DNA of 64,000 nt, from assembly GCA_015847255.1 (NCBI GenBank), contig JADLZK010012330.1, positions 102,313-166,312 of the forward strand, given 5' to 3'. The notes beneath the pieces were generated by a model. That model saw only the letters and a program-made list of their open reading frames with translations, made no database searches and was not told the origin of the DNA. A program made the position numbers and the translations under genes. Below, one piece after another: positions 45,202 through 58,400 of the stretch. Position 1 is the first letter of the stretch. Every line of letters begins with the position of its first letter. This DNA comes from Hyparrhenia diplandra. Its lineage: Eukaryota; Streptophyta; Magnoliopsida; Poales; Poaceae.

Positions 45202-48200
45202 ACAATGAACTCTAGATCTATTGTGCAAATGACCCAATGTGCCTCTTAGAAGGGTGTTGGAGGGATGTATTGTGAAATGATTGTACCTACTTGAGTGAGA
45301 TAAAACATGAGAATCAATAAAAATAACTGTTTTTTATTCTGCATCTGTTGAATCCAAAGAGAGAATCAGTTACTGTTTCTGTTCCTTTGGCCCTACAATC
45401 TTTCATCATCATTAAATGATTTATATCCATGTCTGGGAACTTGGGTGTTCCAGAATAAACATGGCACCTGCAGTAAGGACTTCACCTACTCCTCCATTAA
45501 AAAAGAACTAACATGCAGGATGACTAGTTTTGTTTTTGTTAATTTCTTCTGTTGTTTTGTTTTGTCGCTCTTGCACATCCTTTTTTTTCGAAACCGGCCT
45601 CTTGCACATCCTAGCACTTATGGTTAATGTATTGGGAATCCTTGGAACTGTGAAAGCAGGTGGTCTGCCATGCCGGGGTGATGAAACTGTGCACTTATCT
45701 TTCAATAAGGTATTCAGTAGGTACTAGGGTACTACTACAGTATAACTCAGTGCAAATCGTCAGAAAGAAAACCCAGTAAAGTTCACAAAAAGGGCAGTAT
45801 TAGCAATTGACACATCTTTATTAGCATATGTTTTTTTCTTTCAACTGAATTGACAGGATTTTTCTTTGCAGATGTTTGTCCTCAACAAGAATATGGTTTC
45901 CTGGCATTCATATATGTCATTAATTTTGTGCCTACTTTGTGACTCATGGTACAGCTTCTTGAATTGTCACGCCAGGTACACGTTCAGTAACTAGTACCTA
46001 CTTTCTGGTTCAATGAAATATGTACAACAGTACTACACTTGCTGAATATGTATAGTCGATGATAAGCTGCAGTACATGGTTGTAATATAGTTTATATTAT
46101 AATCAATAAATACAAAGCATTCAATTTCATTTTCTGTGCTAAACCTTTGGATTCAGCTAAAATGTCACCAAACAAAATGCAGGACCCACAAAGGTTTTTG
46201 GTCTAGCAAGTTGAGGTCTGTTAAAAAAAACAAAGAAAATGAATCGCCCAAAAAAAGACACCCCATTAATTTAGTAGAGTTCTTGATTCTTGGTGCTAGC
46301 GAAGAGTCAAAGAAAACCAAAGCAGCAGTCTCAAAACTTCGCACTGATCCATCTGTCCTGATCTCAAGGGTGTCCCCAACATTAGGCCATTTCCTCAATT
46401 GAATTTGGTAAAGCAGGTGGCTCGCGTGCAGACATGAACCATGATTCTAGCACCTGGCATATCGAGAAAAGAAAAGGAAAGAATTCTGGAAGAGGCACTG
46501 CTTAAACAAATGTGCTAAAAGGTTGCTTTAGTTGTCTGTTGCCCTTCCACATATATATAGTAATCCACCAGCCATTTCTCTTTTGAGGGATCTCTTTTAG
46601 CATTGTTTCCGTACAATACTGCAGAATATTATTGTATTTTCATATAGTAGAATGTTTGTTCAGTTGCTTAGATATATTTTGCATTAGGGGCTTTGTTGTT
46701 GCTTGCAAACATTTCAGACTATTAACATGCTCAATCACCACCAAAGGAGAACTGCTGACTTTTCATTTCTAGAGAAAAATCAGATCTAATTTCCCTGTTC
46801 TACACTATACAGATCCCTTTTTCTTTCTTCACCCAGTTATCCACTGTAAAGAAACTCTTGCGCTATCCATAGTAGCAACTAGCAACCTGTAAAGCTGTCA
46901 CTGTCCATCTGCTAATTTATCCATCTACTCATCTACAGGCCTCCTCAGATACCAGCACTCCCACTGGCTGAAGCCTAAAGGCACTATCCAAGCCGTGATC
47001 CAAATCCAACGGTGAGCTCATATAGAATCATGGATTTATATGATCCAAACGTTACATATGCCTTTCAAGCTTTGAGATCATGCATGTACATGTGTGGAGC
47101 AAACCGGTTTGCTGACATTTGTGCGCATAACATGGTTGCAAGCTTAGGTTTGTCGCATCCACTTATAACAATTCAGAGAGGAGGAAATGCAATGCTTTTG
47201 TGAAGCTTCCTTGTGCTTTCTGGTGCAGTTGTGCATGCGAGCTTCTGAAAAGGTGTCAGCTTAGTCCATGTAAGTGAACAAATTCCAGTTGTGCACTATT
47301 TTTATAACCGTGAATTTGGTGCTGCTGATGCAGAATGAAAAAAAAAACTACTCTTAGAACCCTAAAGTAGAGAGCTTAATGCTGAATTAGATTTAAGTAA
47401 TGCAGATGGTATGATCTCCATTTGTTGCATCCAAAAAGATTGGGGCCCAACACCACTGAATTAGCCAAATTGGTTCTTTTTTTGAAAACGAGTTTAGTTC
47501 AAATATCATTGAGAGCATAGTTGATAAAAATACCCCATAGAGTTGATCGATTGGGACCATTTAGATTCGATATTGTAGGCACAAGAATTCGTTGCCATTT
47601 TCCACCTTGAAGTAGCATATATAAAACTTGAGTTTAAAGGGGGGTGGGGGGAAACAGTTAACTAAAGTGCAGAATAGGCAGACACTGAGACTCTGAGTCA
47701 ATCCTCATCCATCACAATGCTCACGATGTCTTAATCTTTAAGATTCTAGGGACATGGTTGCGAGATTGGATAGATTAAAGTGAAGATTCTGCGTCTCTCG
47801 GATAGCAATGCAGAATCAGCTTTGGCGCACTGGCTTCAGGCAATGCAGTCTCCGTCCGCACGCAGTGAGGCGGACAGCAGATGAATTTGGAGACTTTAGC
47901 GGCGCACTGATTCTCTGGCCATAGCGTATTTGCACTCGTAGATACAGTAGTAGATTCACAGCTCTGGCTTTAACCTGTAGGTTTTTGCCCCTCTGTTGAT
48001 ATCTTAACCAAAACTATTCACAGATTGGATAACAAAGGATTAGCCTTTTGTTTCCGTTGAAGAATCAATTTAAGGCACAAGCGCTAGGATTAAGTGGCGC
48101 ACCCGCAGACTACTGGAGATCTTAATGATGCAACAGTCCTGGGCAATAATATTTCCCGTACACTACCTACCATTGCTGGTGACCGGCACGTCCTTTAATA

Positions 48201-48480
48201 ATTAATATTATATTATATACTAGTAAGTAGCACCTAACAACGACCGACGGGTCTCTTTCTTATCTTGCTCATTTGTAGTAATTTGTTGAGAGCAGCATTT
48301 TATTTTAGGTCAATATGCTGTTGAAGTTACCAATGGCTAGCAATTCTCCAGGAAAAAAGGAAACTACAGACTGACAATTTCTTTAATTTAGCAGTGGATG
48401 ATTTGGTTACAAACCGTGGATGAAGTTACCGATGCTGGCCTTGTCATCAAGAGGCCGTACGCGGCGGCAACCTGATCCTG
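45202..48480. other. DUF1338 gene 3' UTR and long intergenic region
   Basis: No gene is convincingly supported. Short open stretches at 46136-46402 (Lys-rich, ...RTDPSVLISRVSPTLGHFLN) and 47012-47203 are unrecognised and have no splice or start context that would favour them. A fragment at about 47490-47520 (gagtttagttcaaatatcattgagagcata) repeats part of 27575-27605. Confidence 0.45.
45568..45611. mobile_element. Tiny retroposed insertion with 13-bp target duplication
   Basis: ctcttgcacatcc occurs at 45568-45580 and 45599-45611 around ttttttttcgaaaccggc. It is the same architecture as the insertion at 28149-28197: a poly-T start, under 20 bases, and a long target duplication. Confidence 0.55.
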
Positions 48481-50031
48481 ATCTACTACCTCCAGTTGAC
48501 GAGACGTCCACTGGTGAATATTTGATTCAGTGACAGGCAGCGGAGACGCCCTCTGGATCTGCACGTCTCGCCTAGTTTAGTCTGTGTAAGATTGCAATTT
48601 GCAACCCATCTCCTTGGCCTAATGATTGCCATTAGTTTAATCCCATCGCTGAGGTGCACCCCTCGTTGGCCGCCCTCATTCCCCTCTTTTTGCTGCCAAT
48701 GGGAAGTGAAGTCACTCCATCGCCTTTTGTGAGGTAGAAAGGCACTTGGTACTATCCACCACGCCCCCTCCTTTTCGGCCCCCGGGCACCTCTCTAAATC
48801 CTCCTCACCTGTGGCCGTCCGTCCACAGACCACAGCTGGGATCCTCCGGATCAATGGCGCGGTGTGGCGGTGGCGATCTAAGGCAGCAGCGCCGGGGGGC
48901 TTTGCAGGAGGAGTTCGGTGACACGGAGAGGGGAGGGTGTGGCGATGGCGGGATAGGAAGGAGCGGCGATGTGATCATCTGATGGATTTCCTACACTGGT
49001 AGGCAAGTCTGATTCTTGGCTGATTGTCTTCTTACACGCCATAATGGCAAAAGATTATCTTTTTTTTTTCTGCCCCTTTTCCGGTTTTCCCTTCGTCTGG
49101 GGAACTGGATTTTCTTTCAAAACTCTCATCAGGTGTCCTGTGGCTCACGTCGATTTGTTCAAAACAGTTGCTTGAGTGTCTCTGGTGACTGTCATGTGTA
49201 TGGAGTTGTGTTGTGCCATGGTGCGTTGTGTGTGTGTGCTGGTCTCAAGGATATATGTAAACACAGTCTGAGGAATGGTCAAATAAAAATTCATAGATTG
49301 GATGTTTGTTGAATAATTCTCGGCGTTTTGTTCCGTTATTAAACGTGTCTTCCATCATTTCTGCTTGGAGATCGATTTCGTGTCTGTTCTTGTTCTCCTC
49401 GCAAAAGAAAGGCGTTTGTTCATATTATGATGTTGCAATCACCCTCAAAATAATTTGGGCTGAAGGGACTCTTTTGGTATCAGTATCACTGATAACTTGA
49501 GTGGCTTATTAGGTAAAACAGTACCCACACAAAATCTGTCGCGCTTCTCCACTGAGATGAGGTACGGTCATTTTTGTTTATGGCTCGACGGTGCTATTTT
49601 TTTTTTTCAAACAGCATCTAAAGGTCTTATGACAGCTTGCATGGGTCTGCAATTCATGCCCTGCTCTGCTCACGTAAACGAGTCCAAAAGCTCCACAGGC
49701 AATGATGCGACGATTGATTGATGCTCAAGTGTAATACTAGTAGAATCGTGCGTGAAATATGAGATGAGACACTCGTGTTTTCTGATTTGGTTGGTAGTAC
49801 TGTACAAGTTTCTGCTGGTAGGGCTCAATCATGCCATCTCCGGTGTTGTTCCCTGAGCAGGTTATTAGGGCCGCTTATTTGCTCAGGTCGAAAGCTCAGC
49901 TGGGCTATCGTTTCATTAACCTCGCCTGTGCTTCTTCTCGTGGCCTATCAGTTTGTGACTTTAGTGGGCCGAAGTACATTCGTCAGAATTTCTTCACTTT
50001 TCCTATCATTCCAAGAAAAATCCTAATAATT
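48481..50031. other. Region without a recognised gene, possible non-coding transcript
   Basis: A GC-rich patch at 48740-48980 has a short frame from ATG 48854 (ARCGGGDLRQQRRGALQEEF...). It is followed by AT-richer DNA with several short frames (49016-49312, 49831-50115). None is recognised. The patch resembles a first exon in composition, so a lncRNA or an eroded gene is conceivable. Confidence 0.3.
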
Positions 50032-50165
50032 GGACTTCTCCTAGTGTTTTTAGTTAGTAATAAAACACTACCATTACTCATAGCACATCGGAATATATCA
50101 CTAGGAGGCATTTAGTAGGGAAAATTTATACTAAATTTTGAATGACAAAATACTAAGAGAAGCCC
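50032..50165. mobile_element. MITE-like repeat, copy 1
   Basis: Inverted tips ggacttctcctagtgttttt and ...tactaagagaagccc. A second copy lies in opposite orientation at 62086-62224. Flanking similarity (ending ...aaatctagaattctgg) suggests the full unit is somewhat longer. Confidence 0.55.
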
Positions 50166-51660
50166 ACCTCACCGCAAAAAATCTAGAATTCTGGTTGTCT
50201 AGACTGGTTTTGCTCTAATAACTCTAAACTAGATATCTTACTCCCCAAAGTCTCAAAAGCATTCAAATTAGCTCGCTACCCTGGTTTGAAGTGGTTTTAA
50301 ACATGGATTTTCTTTTTAATTAGTTACAAAATCTGATAATACTTAAAAATGTTTTTAAACCATAAAAATCCTAGAGACAGATTGGTATATGAATAAAAGA
50401 ATATTTATAGCTATGTATCTGGATGCTTCAGAAAACAAATTTAGCTATACAAAAATAGCAAAAAATATCCTAAACACATCTAGTCTAGAAAATAAAACAT
50501 CCTATAATTGATGCCTCAACACGTTTTGAAAACTTTTTGTAAGACGCAACTGACATGAATGCATTTAAAATTCATGTATGCTGCAGTTATCTTGGTTGCA
50601 TCTCATATTATTGTTGTGCGACGTTCTAAAAAACATGTTTATACACTGATTAGGTGCATGGTTTTTAAACAATCCATGTTTCAAGTATATTGCTAGCTCA
50701 AATATGTGCCTAGACTACGATAAAATCAATTCTAAGGATCCAAATAGGTCCTGAAGGAAAACAAAAAGTCCTAAAAAATCTAGAAAAATTTAACATTCTA
50801 ATTGATGTCTGAACACGTCTTGAAAACTATTTGTAAGACACAACTAGCATGACTGCATAACATGAATGTAATTAAATTTAATGTATGTTGCATTTATGCC
50901 CTGAACTCCGAGCAAATATAATGGGGGCGAGAACGGAATTAATGAAATAGACCGACCTTAACTCTCAACCTTGAGATCCCATGAGAACTGCGAGAGGAAG
51001 ACTGCGTGAGATGATTGACCTTCTTTTGTCACAAATTGGGAGACGAAGAAATTCTTTCTGTACAAACTTATCAGGGGTAAGCTTTCGGCGAGCATCTGCC
51101 TAGAAAGGGAATCTTAAAGGCCGAACATACCCGTTTCTATTTGCTGTTTTTGCAGTTTGTAGTCAAAAGGTATTACTGGATTTATGTGCGCAGTAGTGTA
51201 ATAATACTGCAAATGCTGGAAACAAAAAAAAAAAGAGAGAGAGATTCAGACGACATGATGTATGAGGAAAAAGAAAACATGTATGTATACATTACCAACG
51301 AAAGGAAGAACACACACATATATATGAACAGAGAATTGCTACTATATGTATCCGCGTGCACAGTGTACTATACGAGCGCACATCTTTCCTGATGCGCGCG
51401 ACTGCCCTCATTAAACAGAATCTTTTCATAATACAAATTTTAAAACACACAATATCTCATAATTCTTAAGTTTGATTCACAATTATTGTTGAAGTAAAAT
51501 GTTCCGAAAGAAATAGGATCCATGAAGGCTATGGAGGTTTGCCAAAGTTTTTTCTGAAAGTGCAAGAAATAAACATACTTGAACTTTGTGAACATAGTTG
51601 CAACTTGATTAAGTGTGTGTAGTTATAAACTATTATATACAAAAATAACACATAACCACC
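50166..51660. other. AT-rich intergenic region with a local duplication
   Basis: A block at about 50495-50590 (aacatcctataattgatgcctcaacacg..., tttgtaagacgcaactgacatgaatg) is repeated with divergence at about 50791-50897. No gene or RNA was found. Confidence 0.5.
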
Positions 51661-52660
51661 CACTAGTAGAGATCGAAACAGTATGCACATTTACTCCCAG
51701 TTGTGTTAAAGTCCGAGAGTAAAGGGAGCATTATTGCGGCACCAGCAAAGACTCTTTGTCCTAGCTCATAATACCAACTTAGACTAAAAGCCATTATTTT
51801 GTCTCGGTTGGTGTTATTAATCCGGACTAAAGGTCCTCCAACAACTAAAGGGTGGCTTTTTAGTCTCAGTTAGTATCATCAACTCATAGACTAAAGGTCT
51901 CCCACCCGGGACTAAAGGTCCCCCACGGGTCAATTCAAAAGGGGAGACCTTAGAACTTTGTCAAGTCACAACAGTTGTACGAACATCGGCTCTCCTTTAT
52001 CGACTACAAGTCAGCGGCACCGGCTCCGTATGCGTTGGTCACAACCTACATTGACATGTACGGGCTCGACCTCCTAGGGCCGGCGGTCAAGGACATCCAA
52101 AAGGTAGCACGTCTGGAGGACCAGGAGCTTTCCAGAGCACTTGCAGCCATTGTAGCTGAGTCAGGGGCAGTACAGATGGAGGTCTCTTAGATTGCAATTG
52201 CAGATATAGATAGAGCAGCAACTCTTCCTCTGCCACAACAGTTGTAACTCCTTTAGTGAGTAATTACCTTTAGTTTTAAACCCCCATATAGCGCTCTGCT
52301 ACAGGCGATTTGCGCTCCTTGTGTAGAATGTTGTAAACTTTCTTTCTCTCTCATCAATATATTTCCTGATAACCGGATATTTCAAAAAAAAAAAAAAGAA
52401 CTTTGTCACATGTGGTGTGTAGTTGAGTAAGGAATCTATGTGTGAGGCAAGGGATCTTGAGTTCAAATCTCTAACACTACAAGAGACGTATCTAGGAATT
52501 CATTTATTATTTTATCCTGAGAGTGGGCTTTAGTCGTGGTTGCGTGACCCGGGACAAGATATAGGACATGATTCATAGTCCTGGTTCCCAAAACTGTGAG
52601 TAGGGGGGGGTGTGGTGGCAGGAGGGATTAAGGTTACAACTAGCTTCTCTACTAGTGGAC
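51661..52660. mobile_element. CACTA-type element remnant
   Basis: Ends cactagtagaga (51661-51672) and tctctactagtg (52649-52660) are perfect inverted repeats with the CACTA tip. Subterminal repeats of gactaaaggtc / tttagtc type (for example 51828, 51911, 52530) are typical of grass CACTA elements. No transposase is present. It is split by a retroposon at 51966-52396; without that insert it was about 557 bp. The three flanking bases do not match. Confidence 0.7.
51966..52396 (+). mobile_element. Poly-A retroposon nested in the CACTA element
   Basis: The 12-bp target duplication agaactttgtca lies at 51954-51965 and 52397-52408, with a poly-A run (52384-52397) at the 3' end. The insert carries an open stretch at 51975-52190 (YEHRLSFIDYKSAAPAPYAL ... 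LDLLGPAVKDIQKVARLEDQ) and a 3'-UTR-like tail. I do not recognise the protein. It is either a 5'-truncated LINE or a processed copy of a host mRNA. Confidence 0.7.
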
Positions 52661-53560
52661 ACACATTGCACCTAAAATGTAGTTGTAATATAGATTACTA
52701 CTTAGCTGTAATTTGGTTTATTATGTTGTTGTAACGCGAAATGTTACGGTATAAAAACAACACAGAAATCCCGGTATAAAAACAACTGTTAATTGCATTG
52801 AGAACACATTTGCGCAGCCAATATTTTGAAAAATTAATCACTAAGAGGCCACTAATGCAAATATAAAGTACCAATAATGATGACTGCCTTTCAAAATACA
52901 ACTCAATATTAGCATATTGAGAGGAAAAAACATGGATCGTCTCCGATCCATCCGGCATGCACTAATACCACACAGAAATACAGCATGGCTTCTGTGGTGG
53001 ATACATACTCCACTAGCAGCCCTGGGGCATGCGCAAGCTCTTTGGCTTGGTATGTATAGCTTTTGAAGAGCAACGTCGCCGTCGCTGGTGTCGCATTTCG
53101 TTCACATGGCATAAAGCGCGCGCCGGCACTGTCAGGCGTACACGCCCTCTCGTCGTTGTCGACCTAGCTAGAGGAATGATCGAGGACAGCTACACAGCAA
53201 CTATGGATCGGAACGGATATATATGAAAAAGCTACTGGTAGGGGCAGCTGATGATATGTTGGGAACTTTTACTGCAAAGTAATTAAGTAAAGCGTACGCT
53301 AACAGTTGGGAGTAGCCCATATAGAGGTACCGGCCGGGCCGGTATAGAGATATATGCTCGCGTCGACGACGACGACGACGGTGACCGCAGTACATTTTGG
53401 CGGCCACCACCACCTCACGTTAGGGTGTGGAGGAGGTGAGCTCCACGTGGGCGACGGCCGGCGCATCAAGTGTGAGTTTGTGCCTCCAGCAGCTGTCAAA
53501 TTGATTCCTCATCTTGGACCCTAGCTTTTTCCCTCAACCAGAGCCTGATGAACCGAGACG
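52661..53560. other. Upstream region of the Ehd1-like gene
   Basis: No gene is supported. A short (gac)n run lies near 53363-53381. Composition rises in GC from about 53080 to 53480. Confidence 0.4.
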
Positions 53561-53830
53561 ATATATACTCCTCTCGTCTCGCTCAGTCCTCTCTCCCAGC
53601 TACCAACATGCCCCAGTCGATCTCCATGGATCATGCATCTTGGAGCAGAAGCACATATACGTAGCAGCCATATTTTTGCCAGCCGGATACTGTATTTCGC
53701 ATCTTCAAGTATTATTTATTGCATATCTTTGGAGCACCAGCTAACTTGGAGACCATCATATATATCCCGGCGTGTGATCACTGCTGCATCATATAGCTCC
53801 ATCTACTGTACGTTGCTCCATAGCCGTGAG
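53561..53830 (+). promoter_or_regulatory. Putative promoter and 5' UTR exon of the Ehd1-like gene
   Basis: A TATA-like atatatact at 53561-53569 is followed by a CT-rich leader (ctctcgtctcgctcagtcc...). A strong donor, gccgtgag/gtaagt, lies at 53830/53831. The matching acceptor tataacag ends at 55486, seven bases before the start codon. A 1.66 kb intron in the 5' UTR is therefore likely but not proven. Confidence 0.4.
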
Positions 53831-55492
53831 GTAAGTGCTTTCTTCAATATCGCATGTGAAATATAATAACATGATGATATCTGAATATATATATGCGTCA
53901 TGACTAATTTGTTTGATCTGCAAACTTATGTTAATATAAGTGCTTTCAACACAGCTAGCGCTTCATCGTATTGAGGCGCTATTTGTGCTTTGGTTCAAGT
54001 TCTCAGTTTTCGCCTGCTAACTAGCTTGCTCTCAGCTGAGACACATAGATACCCAACGATTTTGTGTATTCAGCTTCAATCATCAATCCTTTCTGCAAAT
54101 TTGCATTTGGAATGCTAGAGTAGAGAGATAAATTGATGGTTGTGAAATCTCATATTAGTAATATACACTAATTCAAATCAGTACATATATAGATATCCTA
54201 GGATCATTCCTGCAGGCGATCATATGCACACAAGCATAGCTAGTACCTTCTTCTCTGTTTGTCCGCAGTCAAATTCCATGTTGCTTTTTTTTTTATGTTA
54301 AAGACCGCGCAATTGCATGCTTCAAGTTTTAATCTAATTGTGTTAATCACTTATTTCTGAACATGTGGCTATATCCCAAGAACTGTTGTGTTAATAACGT
54401 ATTTGGCCCAAATTTATAGATCTACATTTTTTTTTGTCATTTGCAGACCCATGCACACATTCAAAATTAGTCTCCCTCCAGTTTGCAAAGAGTTGATGTT
54501 TTGTACACAATGATTCATTATCCAAAACATATTGCTTTATTTGTTCATTATTTTATTTTATATTAGAATACAAGTTAATATCCTAACAATTTACACTTTT
54601 ATGGAAGTTCTTTTTAAGACAAGCCTACATATGATCATCAAGTTTCTAAATTAAATCATTTAAATGTGTTAAAGTTCTTCTGTAGTCAAAGTTTTACAAT
54701 TTTAGCTGAAATCTTCTCCAAAATGTCAAGTACATGCAAACAAAAAAGTTAGTTTTTCATTGTACAAAGTCAGAAGGAAACATATATTTATAGGAAAAGG
54801 CTCATTTTAATTTACTACCATGAATAATCCACTTTAGTTTGTCCACTAGTTCGGCTTAATTTATTACTACAAAATGTTTCATACCCAAGATTGATTATTC
54901 TCTTCAATTTGTTTTAAAAAAAAAGAGATTTTTAAGTTCAAATGTCGGTGCCCTATGCTAGAAGAGTAGAATAATGTTATGATTACTTACATAGTCATAC
55001 GTTAGGAACATGCAACACCATTAGTCCTAGAGATATAGAATTGCAACAAAAGTAATCATAAAAATTCTTGGTGCATTTTTTCTAAAAAATATTACATCGT
55101 ACCCTATATGTTCTATTTTTTGATACATTACTAATATAATAGCATCATTTCAATAAGTCCAAGTTGGATGTAATAAGGGCAGCTCCAGCGGTGTTAAAAC
55201 GCAGCTAGCTCATAGAATAAGAGAGAATGATAAGCTAGCTTATTAATTTCCTTGAAGAGCTATCATACATTTTTCTATGGTCATGTATCTATGCTTATTG
55301 CTTACACATTTTTTATACTCTAGCATGTTATGTTACTCCATTTTCTATCCTTTTTTCATGTTTATATGAAACTGTGTGTGCAGGTAGTTTTCTATAGTAG
55401 TGTTGGATTGATGAAGGGTAAATATATGCTAGTATATCGATGTGGCCTAACATGGAGTAAAATTTTGCCCTCTTGATATATAACAGGTTGAA

Positions 55493-58400
55493 ATGGACCG
55501 GGAGCTGTGGCCTTCTGGGCTAAGGGTCCTCGTTATTGATAACAATTCTTCATATTTGTCAGTTATGGAAGAACTACTTATCAAGTGCCGCTACAAGGGT
55601 AATTCGATCATTACAAGCATTATTTATATGTGTAGCATTTGTCAGTATAACACACATATTCGTATTATGCTTTCTGACATAGTTTAGTCCTCCATCACAT
55701 CCAGTTACGTCATATAAGGACGTCAGGGAAGCAATGTCCTTCATCTATGGCAACATACAAATTGTTGACCTAATAATTAGCGATGTGTTCTTTCCTACTG
55801 AAGACGGTTTACTTATTCTGCAAGAAGTTACCTCAAAGTTTGACATCCCTACCATCAGTAAGTTTCTGTAGCCCTCTACTCCTTACTCTTTCCGTCTTGA
55901 AATACCCCAACAATGTTAGTATCACATAAGGAGTCTGGCAAAAGAAAAGAAAAAATACTGATAACCTGCCTCTTACTAATTAGTTAGTTTGATTATTAGC
56001 TGGTTTAATTTTCTAGCAACGCATGGTTTGAAAAAAACATGCATGTCACTGTTTTTTTTGCTACATATTATATAAGCCATTTTGCACAACATGGTGTTTA
56101 AATGTGAAGGATCAGATATTACTATAGATTCGATTTGTAGCAACGACCCCCCTTTTTAGGATAGGGGTGGCTTACTCTATCGCCCCTACAGCGGCTGCTC
56201 TAGGGTCCCACAAAATCGGCTGCCCCTACAAATGGACCAATAGGGCGAATGGTGATATAAGCCGCCCCTACAAACATGTCAATTTGTAGAGGCGACTCAA
56301 TAACCAGCCGCCCCTACAAATGCTACACATATAAATACTGCTGCGGCTACCTTCTTTCTCCTCAAGTCATTCATTCCAACCCGACAAAAATAGATTGGGG
56401 GACCTTAGGCACCTCCCAAAAATTGCTTTGGTGCTACCCTACAAATCGTTTTTTTTTTTTTTTTTTGTAGAAATTGAAGTTTAGGGGTAGCTGGGAAAAC
56501 CGCCCCTACAAACTGTAGTAGTGAGAATTGGTGGCCAGAGAGGTTTGGGTTAGTGAGAGCCTCAAAATTTTCTTATCAAGAATGACATGGAGGCCTATAT
56601 CTTGATACCACCAATGAACCTCACAAATACAACTAGCCAAAAACATGTATTCAAACCCTAATCTATGGATATTAGGAACTAGGTTGAGAAGATCATAAGC
56701 AAATGGAGACCAAAATGAGCAAACTCAAAAAGAAGCAATAAAAACCATCTGAGCCAGTTTCCAAATCAGCTTTAGTCAATTTTTTCAGAACATGGCTCAT
56801 TGAAGAACATACGCAAAAAAACTGATCAATGACCTCAAACATCATACAATTTTATGAAGAAGTTTGTAACACTATAGAGAAGGTCATCTCCACCAAAAAT
56901 CAGCTGAATAGGAGCAATTTGGAAAACCATCCTATACTAGTTTGTCAAACTGGCTTGGGCTGGTTTTTGCTATTTTCATCATAATATTCTCCAAGAAAAT
57001 TTTGAAGTACACGAGCTCTAAAGAAACTAAAATTAGGCACACACCTTGACTAACCCACTTAGGATCTATCCCCATGAGTAGGGATGAAATTAGATCTGAT
57101 ATAGACGAATACCATTGATCCTACATTATATATGTCCTATATCCCATGTATACTATATCACATATTTTAAATCAGAATTTAGAACCCAATATATAAAAAA
57201 ACTCGACCGGGGGGGGGGGGGGGGGGGAGATCCCCGGGCATTGTGCTTAAGAAGAAGACCTTCTCACGCAGGTCGAGAAAACCCCTAAACCTCTGTCCCA
57301 CCCATACACAGCGGCACCACAACTCATGTGAGACTGGGCTGGCCACATACCTGTGCTTTGGCATGGGGCAGCCGAGGGGATTTTTTTTTTACCTCCGGCA
57401 GGCCGGCAAACACACCCATGAGCGCTCGAGGATAAATATATATAAATTCCCCACAACGAGCACTCAAGTGGAGGTTCAAATCCAAGATATCTCGCGGTAG
57501 GGTGCCAACCAAACGCCCTGACCAACTGGTACGTGGATGTGGTGGCATTTAGAACCCAATATGGATCATTCGGATATTGATATCTATTTCATATACCTAC
57601 CGAAAATCTAATTTTGAGTATTCAAATTCTGATATGATTGGATACTAAATGTTCATATTCAGATATGAACTATCCATATAGGGTTTAAACCCTTTCGGAA
57701 CGGATAGATATCGGGAAATATCAACCCCATGTTCATTCCTACCCAAGAGATCAACTCCACACACGATCAACATGTGAAACAAAAGTTACAAAATCCCTCT
57801 CTTAAATTGTGTTCTTGCCAAGAATCCCTCGCCCCCAATTCATGATTAGTAGGTCCAGCCTGTTAGCAAAGAGGCGCGGGAATCTCCGCAAGCCTGCCCC
57901 GCAAAATAGGCCCACTACCGCAACCTCCATATGCATTTCTGTTGCGAGCTGAAGCGGTCCAGCCTGTTAGCAAATGCAGGTTGTTCATAGAACCCGCAAA
58001 ATCGTACCAATGCCAGCATCATGTACTCGCTCATGTGCGACTCATTTTCGTTTATGTCGCCACCACCTCTGTTAGGTCACGCAACTTCTCAACGCGACAC
58101 GCAACAACAATCCCCCAACTACTCAATGTCATGCTCATCAACAATAATGCTCTTCAACTGCTGCTCCACCCACGCCCAAGGATGAGGTACTCGCCGTGGA
58201 GCCAATGCCGGTACCAGAGAAGCCGCATGATCGTGATGCCCCTGCCACCGCATAGCCATAGCTTGTTGTTTTGTTTTCTAAATATCCTTTTAGCTTGTTG
58301 GCTTGCTTTCCTGTGTGCATCAATACATGTAAGAGAAGTAGGTTCTGCTAGGCTTTGAGGGCTCCACCGCAATTGCCTACATAAGCATGCGGGCTTAGTG

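Noticed and set aside
48486..48854. 122-codon minus-strand frame
   Set aside because: No recognisable motif, no splice or start context, and it overlaps an equally weak plus-strand frame.
55493..55687. Ehd1-like exon 1 reading on into intron 1 as a 64-aa protein
   Set aside because: The donor at 55599 and the acceptor before 55705 restore the receiver domain exactly; the read-through frame has no domain content.
57193..57546. Functional tRNA gene in the SINE head
   Set aside because: The A and B boxes are tRNA-like, but the sequence is flanked by a target duplication, is imperfect in the B box and continues into a longer SINE body.
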